A stretch of 29,258 bases of DNA from Bacillota bacterium (lineage in GTDB: Bacteria > Bacillota > Clostridia > Acetivibrionales > DSM-1351). The position numbers were made by a program, and so were the translations under genes. The DNA is taken from the NCBI GenBank assembly GCA_023392075.1, contig JAEVZU010000058.1, positions 1-29,258 of the forward strand, read 5' to 3'. Shown piece after piece: positions 22,729 to 29,258 of this stretch. Position 1 is the first letter of the stretch, and every line of letters starts with the position of its first letter. A model generated the notes under the pieces. The model saw nothing but the letters and a program-made list of their open reading frames with translations, was not told the DNA's origin and did not search any database.

Positions 22729-24339
22729 ATGAAACTTATTATTGCAGATGATGAAGATAAAGTTTGTCAGCTTATTTACAAATTAGTAGACTGGGAAAAG
22801 CTAAATATGGAAGTGGTTTCAATCGTACATAACGGTATTGAAGCGCTGAAGTCCATTGAAAAATACAAACCGGATGTAGTAATTACGGATATTCGTATGC
22901 CGGGGTATGATGGCCTGGAAATGATCCGGCGTGCCAAAGAAATAAGTGAAGATTTGGATTTTATTATAATTAGTGGATACCGTCACTTTGAATATGCACA
23001 AAATGCTATTAAATACGGAGTTAAGGATTATCTCCTTAAGCCGATTAAAAAAACAGAGATAATGGATACTCTCTCCAGATTACGAGAAGAGTATTTGAAA
23101 CGTACAAAAAAATTATCCAGTGAAGAACAATATCGTATTTCAATAAAAAACAATTTAGACCGGTTACGCAGCGGATTTTTTACGGATATATTATTTAAAA
23201 GAGTCACTGCAGAAGGGCAAATGAATATTGAAAGTATTAATGAAAAGTATCACTACAATTTTTGTGATGGCTTTTTTCAGGTTGTACTTATTAAAATTGA
23301 TGGTGTAGATACATGCTCTCAAAGCAATATGGAATATATCCGAGACAAAGTATTACAGTCCATACATAAAAAAGTTGATGAATACTGTTATGATATTGAA
23401 AGTATTTTTGAAAATAATTTATGCTATATCGTTCTTAATTGCAGTGAAGATAGCAGGAAAGCTGTCAGGCGTTCACTGAAGGCTTTATTAGATGAACTTT
23501 TACTACAGAAGGACATAATAGAAGATCTTAAAATTACAATAGGTGCAGGTGTTCCAAGAGACACAATCCGTGGTGTCTTTTCTTCAATGAAAACGGCAGT
23601 GTGGGCAGTGGAGCAAAGGCTTATACTTGGTGTCAATAAGGTAGTAGAAGGTGCGGAGGTGTCGTCAAATGAATTGGCTGACAGTTCCACATTTATTGAG
23701 TTTAATAAAAAGTTGATTGAGGCACTTGAAAGGTTGGATGAAAATCAGGTAAGAGAGTCATTTACTTTTTTAGAGACAAGTCTGAAAAATAAAGAATCAA
23801 CCACTGGCCATGAAGTTATTCAAATGGCAAAAGAAGCCATAAATTTGTACTTGTTTCACTTGAGGCAGAATAAATTTGTAATTAAGGATTCGAACGATTT
23901 TTTTGATACATTCAGTTTGAGTATAGATAATTGCGGTTCGATGGAGGAAATTTTTGCGATACTTTCCAGAACAATTATAAAATCATTTTATCAGGTTATA
24001 GCTGACAAACAGCAAGAGGATAATAAACCGATCCGTGAGGCAAAGCAATATATTAAAGATCACTATAAAGAGCCGATTTCACTGGAAATAGTCAGTGATT
24101 ATGTAGGTTTTAACGCCACATATTTTAGTTCTCTGTTTAAAAAAGAAACAAACACGACGTTTTCGGAATATTTGACAAGCATACGTATGGAAAGGGCAAA
24201 AGAACTATTAAAGGAAACAAATTTGAATGTTGCTACAATTTGTGAAGAGGTAGGCTATAATGATACAAAGCATTTTTCAAAAGGATTCGCAAAGTATACA
24301 AATTTAAAGCCGAATGAATATAGAAAAATATATTCCTAA
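22729..24339 (+). CDS. YesN-type response regulator (receiver + AraC HTH)
   Basis: 536 residues from the ATG at 22729, which follows AAAGGTG; an upstream in-frame start has no ribosome binding site. The receiver domain (1-~120) has the acidic pair D7-D8, phospho-acceptor D54 (ITDIRMPG) and the conserved Lys in YLLKPIK. A long middle region (~130-420) is typical of YesN-like regulators, and the C-terminal AraC HTH (~435-536) has the YNDTKHFSKGFAKYTNLKPNEYR signature. Upon phosphorylation it should activate sugar-uptake promoters. It is followed after 11 bases by its kinase. The duplicated element at 19872 and 25420 is its most likely binding region, by inference. Confidence 0.93.
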   Translation: MKLIIADDEDKVCQLIYKLVDWEKLNMEVVSIVHNGIEALKSIEKYKPDVVITDIRMPGYDGLEMIRRAKEISEDLDFIIISGYRHFEYAQNAIKYGVKDYLLKPIKKTEIMDTLSRLREEYLKRTKKLSSEEQYRISIKNNLDRLRSGFFTDILFKRVTAEGQMNIESINEKYHYNFCDGFFQVVLIKIDGVDTCSQSNMEYIRDKVLQSIHKKVDEYCYDIESIFENNLCYIVLNCSEDSRKAVRRSLKALLDELLLQKDIIEDLKITIGAGVPRDTIRGVFSSMKTAVWAVEQRLILGVNKVVEGAEVSSNELADSSTFIEFNKKLIEALERLDENQVRESFTFLETSLKNKESTTGHEVIQMAKEAINLYLFHLRQNKFVIKDSNDFFDTFSLSIDNCGSMEEIFAILSRTIIKSFYQVIADKQQEDNKPIREAKQYIKDHYKEPISLEIVSDYVGFNATYFSSLFKKETNTTFSEYLTSIRMERAKELLKETNLNVATICEEVGYNDTKHFSKGFAKYTNLKPNEYRKIYS

Positions 24340-24350
24340 AAGGTTATCGT

Positions 24351-25364
24351 ATGAGAAAAGATAGAAGTTTTTTACTTGATAACATAAAGAAATGGGTATG
24401 GATGATACTGATATTTATTATCCTGTTGTTAGCTCTTATAGGTTTTGCTGCCATTACCATTCCCTCTTATAAAATTATTTTTGCTCTGGCTGTTCTGGCT
24501 TTTTTCCTAATATTTTATTTAGGGTATATAACAGTTTACCTCCGGTACCGTCAAATGGAAAAATTATTGCAATTATATACCGAAGGATATTTTGTAGATG
24601 ATTTTTTTGAACAGGATATTAAAATAAGCAAAACAGTAAGTAAGGTATTGGAGTTATTATCGGACCGTCTTGATAAATCTGCACTTTTAAATGTATCTAA
24701 AAAACAGGCCCAGTATCTGGCATTACAAAATCAAATTAATCCCCATTTTTTATATAATACATTGGAAGGAATCCGCAGTGAAGCCTTATGTGCAGGGATG
24801 GACGGGGTTGCATCCATGACTGAGGCCCTGGCTACTTTTTTTAGATACACTATATCAAATGTGGATCATTTAGTGACCCTGGAAGATGAATTATCGAATA
24901 TTGAAAATTATTATATCATTCAGCAATTTCGTTTTGGAGATAAATTAAGCTTAAGCATAGAGTATGACGATGATGGGGATGATTTGTCCATTCTGAATTT
25001 AAAACTTCCAAAGCTGATTTTACAGCCCATTGTTGAAAATTCCATTTACCATGGAATTGAACGGAAAATCGGGAAAGGTAATTTGAGAATAAATATAGAC
25101 TATACCGCAGACAGACTTATTATTAGAATTTCGGATGACGGAATGGGCATTGAAAAAGAAGCTTTGGATAAACTTAATAATAAACTTCTGACAAATTCTT
25201 TGGATGATATGGAGTCGAAAAAAGATAAAAAAGGCGGAATAGCAATTATTAATGTAAATAACAGAATCAAGCTTATATTTGGCGAGAAATATGGGATATA
25301 CATTTATTCTACTCAAAATGTAGGAACAGATGTTGAGATTACATTACCTATTATAAAGGAATAA
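24351..25364 (+). CDS. LytS/YesM-type histidine kinase lacking an extracellular sensor
   Basis: 337 residues, far shorter than the ~570-600 of usual YesM kinases. Two adjacent membrane helices (~17-36 and ~41-63) are separated by only a few residues, so there is no outer ligand domain and no clear HAMP. The His_kinase motif has H132 (NQINPHFLYN), the N box is LQPIVENSIYHG (~223-234), and the G box is DDGMGI. It should phosphorylate the YesN-type regulator encoded 11 bases upstream. A sensorless LytS that borrows a partner's binding domain is known from XylFII-LytS of C. beijerinckii; here the partner might be the chemoreceptor or the binding lipoprotein. Confidence 0.92.
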   Translation: MRKDRSFLLDNIKKWVWMILIFIILLLALIGFAAITIPSYKIIFALAVLAFFLIFYLGYITVYLRYRQMEKLLQLYTEGYFVDDFFEQDIKISKTVSKVLELLSDRLDKSALLNVSKKQAQYLALQNQINPHFLYNTLEGIRSEALCAGMDGVASMTEALATFFRYTISNVDHLVTLEDELSNIENYYIIQQFRFGDKLSLSIEYDDDGDDLSILNLKLPKLILQPIVENSIYHGIERKIGKGNLRINIDYTADRLIIRISDDGMGIEKEALDKLNNKLLTNSLDDMESKKDKKGGIAIINVNNRIKLIFGEKYGIYIYSTQNVGTDVEITLPIIKE

Positions 25365-25419
25365 TAGCCTGGAAGACTTAGATTATGTTAATCAAATATT
25401 ACGTAAATCAATTCTTCCT

Positions 25420-25520
25420 GTCAAATCAGAATCGGCGATTAATACCCAAAGAATGCCCCCCCTATTCCAAACAAACGCCCCTACAATTACATTGTTAGGG
25501 GTGTTATACTCATCCTGTAA
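25420..25520 (+). repeat. 101-bp direct repeat, copy 2
   Basis: Matches 19872-19972 at 92 of 101 positions. The hairpin arms AACGCCCCTA (25474-25483) and TAGGGGTGTT (25496-25505) keep pairing through a G-U wobble. The upper stems in both copies re-form (AATT/AATT in copy 1, CAAT/ATTG here). The element ends about 50 bases before the sugar ABC operon and includes a TATACT (25504-25510 region), so it probably contains that operon's promoter or operator. Confidence 0.9.
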
Positions 25521-25568
25521 ACAACATTTCATAAAGCATTTCTGAAACAAATAAGAAAGGTGAAATAG

Positions 25569-27083
25569 ATGGAAGATTATATCGTTGAATTAAGCGGAGT
25601 ATCTAAAAGGTTTCCAGGCGTTTTAGCTCTTGATAATGTAAGCTTTAATCTAAAAGCGGGTGAAATACTGGCATTACTTGGTGAAAACGGAGCGGGAAAG
25701 TCGACCTTGATGAAAATTCTTAGCGGTGTTTACACAAAAGACTCAGGTACAATGAAAATCTTTGGCCGGGAAGTAGATGAAATGAATCCGAAGAAGGCAC
25801 AGGAATTAGGTGTTGCCATTATTCATCAAGAGTTAAATATGTGTGCCCACCTGTCAGTTGCAGAGAACATTTTTCTTGGAAGAGAAATAACAAAATCAGG
25901 AGTTTTGTCTAACAGAGAAATGGAAAGACGGGCAAAAAAAATATTGGATAATTTAAATATTGATATCAGTCCGGACACAATAGTCGGGGATCTGGCGGTA
26001 TCAAAGCAGCAGATGGTTGAAATTGCAAAAGCACTTTCTACAAATGCAAAGGTACTGATTATGGATGAGCCGACCAGTGCACTTACCTCTAAAGAGATAG
26101 ACGATTTATTTTTGATTATCAGGAAAATAAGATCGGAAGGCTGTGGAATCGTATATATTTCTCACCGCCTTGAAGAACTGGAACATATTGTAGACAGAGT
26201 CACCATATTGCGGGACGGACAATTTATCAAAAGTATGGATTTTACTTCTACGACTCTTGAAGAAATTATTGCTAATATGGTCGGCCGTGAAATAAAAGAA
26301 AAATTCCCCAGGGTACAATGCAAAAAAGGCGAAAAAATCCTGGAGGTTAAAAATCTGAATGCAGGCAGAATGGTAAGGGATGTCAGTTTTGACCTGTATG
26401 CGGGTGAAATTGTCGGAATAGCAGGATTGATGGGAGCCGGGAGAACAGAAACCACAAGAGCGATCTTCGGTATAGACCCAAAGGAATCAGGTGAGATTAT
26501 CCTGGATGGCAAAACAATTACAATAAATAAACCACTGGATGCTATTCAGGCGGGAATCGTCCTTGCTCCGGAAGATCGAAAAAAGGATGGTTTATGTACA
26601 AAACTTAGTGTCAGGGATAATATAAGTCTCCCGAATTTAGATATATTGTGTAATACACTTGGTATTGTAGACAGAAAGAGAGAACACAGTATGTCGGAAA
26701 AGGCAGTCAGTGATTTGAAAATTAAACTTCCCACGGCTGAAGTTAATGCCGGCAGCCTCTCAGGCGGAAATCAGCAGAAAGTTGTAGTTGCAAAGTGGCT
26801 CGCAAGGAATTCCAGAGTTGTAATATTTGATGAGCCTACAAGAGGTATTGACGTTGCTGCAAAAGTAGAAATCTACAACCTGATGAATGAGTTGAAGGAA
26901 AAAGGTATAGGCGTGCTGTTTGTTTCATCTGAAATGCCGGAAGTTATGGGAATCTCGGATAGAATTATTGTAATGTGCGACGGAAAGGTAACAGGTGAAA
27001 TGCCGACAAATGAAGCCACACAAGATTCAATTCTAATGTACGCAACAAAATTTGATAAAAAAATTGATGCTGTTAAGGCTTAA
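25569..27083 (+). CDS. CUT2 sugar ABC transporter, ATP-binding protein (RbsA-like)
   Basis: 504 residues, two fused ABC domains. Domain 1 is complete: Walker A GENGAGKST (38-46), Q-loop IIHQE, a signature region at LAVSKQQ, Walker B LIMDEPTS, H-loop ISHR. Domain 2 has the CUT2-typical altered P-loop GLMGAGRTE, signature LSGGNQQ and Walker B FDEPTRGID. It should energise uptake of a monosaccharide through the downstream permease. AAGAAAGGTG precedes the ATG. It is the first of three tightly spaced genes and starts 48 bases after the duplicated element. It serves as the intact reference for the degenerate paralogue at 18443. Confidence 0.96.
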   Translation: MEDYIVELSGVSKRFPGVLALDNVSFNLKAGEILALLGENGAGKSTLMKILSGVYTKDSGTMKIFGREVDEMNPKKAQELGVAIIHQELNMCAHLSVAENIFLGREITKSGVLSNREMERRAKKILDNLNIDISPDTIVGDLAVSKQQMVEIAKALSTNAKVLIMDEPTSALTSKEIDDLFLIIRKIRSEGCGIVYISHRLEELEHIVDRVTILRDGQFIKSMDFTSTTLEEIIANMVGREIKEKFPRVQCKKGEKILEVKNLNAGRMVRDVSFDLYAGEIVGIAGLMGAGRTETTRAIFGIDPKESGEIILDGKTITINKPLDAIQAGIVLAPEDRKKDGLCTKLSVRDNISLPNLDILCNTLGIVDRKREHSMSEKAVSDLKIKLPTAEVNAGSLSGGNQQKVVVAKWLARNSRVVIFDEPTRGIDVAAKVEIYNLMNELKEKGIGVLFVSSEMPEVMGISDRIIVMCDGKVTGEMPTNEATQDSILMYATKFDKKIDAVKA

Positions 27084-27110
27084 ATAATAGCGCTCAGAGG
27101 AGATGGGAAA

Positions 27111-28145
27111 ATGGGAAAGGAATTAAAACAAAGTTATTTCAAGAAAATAATGTCCATAAGAGGTATGGGACAGGTATTGACAGTAACAGTAGGACTAGTG
27201 GTGCTTTTTATCGTTTTTGGCTTTTTAAATCCTACTTTTGCATCCTCGAAAAACATAGGCAACTTATTAAGACAAATTGCTCCTATTGTTTTGATAGGAA
27301 TTGGCCAATCCTTCGTACTTATTACAGGAAATATTGACTTGTCAATTGGATCTGTTGTTGGTATGAGCTGTATGATTTCGGCTACTTTAATGACCAAGGG
27401 AATGAATCCCTGGGTGGCTGTAGTGATTACAATAATTTGTTGTTTGTTTGTCGGATTAATTAACGGCCAGCTGGTTGCAAAATGTAAATTGCCTCCGTTT
27501 ATAGCAACATTGGGTACTATGACAATTTCAAGGGGTATAGCTCAGATTGTAAATAACAACTACAATACCGACTCCATTGGAGAGGGAGCAAAAACCTTCC
27601 GTGATGTATTCTATTATGGTAAAACCCTTGGTCTTTACAATACAATCTGGATTGCTATTATTCTATGGGCAGTATTTAACTTTTTGCTTAGCAGAACGCG
27701 TACCGGCCGTCATATATATGCTGTCGGCAGTAACATTGAAGCATCAAAACTATCCGGTGTCAGTATAGTAGGAACTACGGTAAAGGCTTATCTGGTAAGT
27801 TCATTTTGTGCTGCGGTAGTTGGTCTGATTATTTGTGCTACATCCGGTATGGGAACTATGGATGCAGGTAATATGTACGAAATGTATGCAGTTGCCGCTT
27901 CAGTAATCGGCGGAGTCAGTACGCTGGGTGGACAGGGTATTCTGCTTGGAACAATAATCGGTGCTGCTATATGGGGTGTTTTGCAAAATGGTTTGCAATT
28001 TGCCGGAGCACCGGTTGCTATAAGAAATATTGTAATCGGTATTATCGTAGTTGTTTCCGTACTGCTTGATGTGGTGGTCCGTTCCGGAAAGCCTAAAAGA
28101 AAAAATGAAAGCAGCGGTAAGGTCGGATTTAAGCTAAAAGCTTAA
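27111..28145 (+). CDS. CUT2 sugar ABC transporter, permease (RbsC-like)
   Basis: 344 residues, eight to ten membrane helices, BPD_transp_2 family. The family-defining segments are visible: GQSFVLITGNIDLSIGSVVG, CKLPPFIATLGTMTISRG, the RTRTGRHIYAVGSNIEAS coupling loop and the AASVIGGVSTLGGQG stretch. AGAGGAGA precedes the ATG. It starts 27 bases after the ATPase gene and should form a homodimeric channel with it. Ribose, xylose, galactose or another pentose/hexose are possible substrates; the sequence does not decide. Confidence 0.95.
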   Translation: MGKELKQSYFKKIMSIRGMGQVLTVTVGLVVLFIVFGFLNPTFASSKNIGNLLRQIAPIVLIGIGQSFVLITGNIDLSIGSVVGMSCMISATLMTKGMNPWVAVVITIICCLFVGLINGQLVAKCKLPPFIATLGTMTISRGIAQIVNNNYNTDSIGEGAKTFRDVFYYGKTLGLYNTIWIAIILWAVFNFLLSRTRTGRHIYAVGSNIEASKLSGVSIVGTTVKAYLVSSFCAAVVGLIICATSGMGTMDAGNMYEMYAVAASVIGGVSTLGGQGILLGTIIGAAIWGVLQNGLQFAGAPVAIRNIVIGIIVVVSVLLDVVVRSGKPKRKNESSGKVGFKLKA

Positions 28146-28187
28146 TTCATAGAATTAATGTCTTTATAATTTTAAGGAGGGGTAGTA

Positions 28188-29174
28188 ATGAAAAAAAGGT
28201 TACTTGGCGCACTATTATGTGCAGCAATGGTAGGAACAATGTTGGCAGGATGCGGAAGCTCGGCGGATAAAGCTGCCGGCACACCGGCATCAGGAACTTC
28301 AACATCAGAAGCATCAACGTCAGCACCGGCAGCAGATAAAAAATTCAAAGTGTACTTAATCACAATGGATCAAATGGATCAATATTGGGTTAACGTTGAT
28401 GCCGGAGCAAAGAAGGCAGCGGCAGAGCTCGGGAATGTGGAATACAAATGGTCGGCACCGGATGTTAAGGATGATGCAAAGCAAATTGAATGTATCAATA
28501 ATGCAGTAGCAGATAAGGCGGATGCCATTCTTTTAGCAGCTAATGGCCCGGATGCTGTAACGGCAGCATTAAAGGAAGCACAAGCCGCAGGCGTTAAAAT
28601 TGTCTATGTTGACTCTGCTGCTAAATTTGATGGTGAAGCAACCTTCGCTACAGATAACACAGCAGCCGGAAAAACTGCAGGCGAAGAGATGAAAAAGGCT
28701 TTAGAAGCTGCAGGCAAGACCTCAGGGAAAATCGGTATTATAAACGTTAACGCAGCGACAGCATCCTGCGTAGCCCGTGAAACAGGTTTCCGTTCAGCTT
28801 TTGAAGGATCAAAATTTGAATTGCTTGCAACACAGTATGGTGAAGGCGATGCAGCAAAATCAAAAGATATTGCTGCCAACTACATAACATCAGGAGTTGT
28901 TGGAATATTCGGTGCTAATGAAGGTTCTACGGTAGGAGCCGGTAACGCTATCCAGGAGGCAGGCGGAAAAGTTATTGGTGTAGGTTTTGATAAATCCGAT
29001 ACCATTCTTTCATTAATAAAAGATGGAGTTTTATTGGCAACTATGGCTCAAAATCCGGATGTAATGGGAGAAAAAGGAGTTAAAGCAGCAGTAGATGCTC
29101 TTCAGGGCAAGAGCCTGGGTGGTGCTGTGGCTGACACCGGTGTTTCCGTAATAACTAAGGACAATATTAAATAA
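28188..29174 (+). CDS. CUT2 sugar-binding lipoprotein (RbsB-like)
   Basis: 328 residues. The lipoprotein signal ends at LAGC, with lipid-carrying C22. A Ser/Thr/Ala linker (~24-50) is followed by a Peripla_BP_4 domain (~52-325) with the expected KVYLITMDQMDQYW first strand, the ATDNTAAGKTAGEEM hinge-adjacent motif and GVGFDKSDTILSLIKDG. AAGGAGGGG precedes the ATG, 42 bases after the permease. It captures the sugar outside the membrane. Because the neighbouring kinase lacks a sensor, this protein might also feed ligand information to it, as XylFII does in C. beijerinckii, though it has no fused membrane helix of that kind. Confidence 0.95.
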   Translation: MKKRLLGALLCAAMVGTMLAGCGSSADKAAGTPASGTSTSEASTSAPAADKKFKVYLITMDQMDQYWVNVDAGAKKAAAELGNVEYKWSAPDVKDDAKQIECINNAVADKADAILLAANGPDAVTAALKEAQAAGVKIVYVDSAAKFDGEATFATDNTAAGKTAGEEMKKALEAAGKTSGKIGIINVNAATASCVARETGFRSAFEGSKFELLATQYGEGDAAKSKDIAANYITSGVVGIFGANEGSTVGAGNAIQEAGGKVIGVGFDKSDTILSLIKDGVLLATMAQNPDVMGEKGVKAAVDALQGKSLGGAVADTGVSVITKDNIK

Positions 29175-29209
29175 TTAAAAAATGTAATCCTTTTAATTTT
29201 TTAATTATT
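29170..29209 (+). terminator. A/T-rich hairpin at the end of the sugar ABC operon
   Basis: AATAATTAAAAAA (29170-29182, overlapping the stop codon) pairs perfectly with TTTTTTAATTATT (29197-29209). The stem has no G/C pairs, so termination strength is uncertain; it may also stabilise the mRNA end. Nothing further is seen to 29258. Confidence 0.5.
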
Positions 29210-29258
29210 CCCGAACATGTACTCTCAAGCTAGTAGTCTGTAACATCTAAATTCATAT

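Overview
The window looks like the chromosome of a low-to-moderate GC, Gram-positive anaerobe of the class Clostridia. The grounds are strong AGGAGG-type ribosome binding sites, A/T-rich intergenic DNA with sigma-A-like promoters, lipoprotein signal peptides, a YesN/LytS-type two-component pair next to a CUT2 sugar ABC transporter, and many ROK, PadR, AraC, XRE and MalT-type regulators. I cannot name the species. No rRNA, tRNA, CRISPR array, phage genes or intact insertion sequence was seen.

Layout. 1-1.2 kb: the 3' end of an unidentified gene, then a degenerate receiver-like protein divergent from an XRE regulator, with two near-identical palindromes between them. 1.2-6.8 kb: a ROK repressor divergent from a probable three-gene operon (zinc alcohol dehydrogenase, membrane-fused alpha/beta hydrolase, short-chain dehydrogenase) closed by a strong terminator. 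6.8-11.5 kb: a VOC protein, a large MalT/LAL-type regulator, a lipoprotein, a small membrane protein, then a structured non-coding stretch ending in a very strong terminator. 11.5-13.6 kb: a CPA1 Na+/H+ antiporter. 13.6-16.8 kb: an AraC regulator, a soluble alpha/beta hydrolase and a convergent MFS transporter.

16.8-29.2 kb is the most interesting part. A promoter with a 16-bp perfect palindrome drives a carbohydrate (sialate-type) esterase, a PadR regulator and a full-length tandem ABC 'ATPase' that has lost nearly all catalytic motifs. A 101-bp element at the 3' end of that gene recurs about 5.5 kb downstream, immediately before an intact CUT2 sugar ABC operon (ATPase, permease, binding lipoprotein). 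Between the two copies lie a GC-rich structured element bounded by 9-bp inverted repeats, a chemoreceptor whose outer domain resembles YesM-type kinase sensors, an AraC-type response regulator, and a histidine kinase with no extracellular sensor.

My reading, which is inference, is a sugar sensing, chemotaxis and uptake locus. The chemoreceptor and/or the binding protein could supply the input that the short kinase lacks, the response regulator would activate the repeated promoter elements, and the pseudo-ATPase could be a non-transport partner or regulator derived from the RbsA/XylG family. The closest known logic is the XylFII-LytS/YesN control of xylFGH in Clostridium beijerinckii, but no XylFII homologue is seen here.
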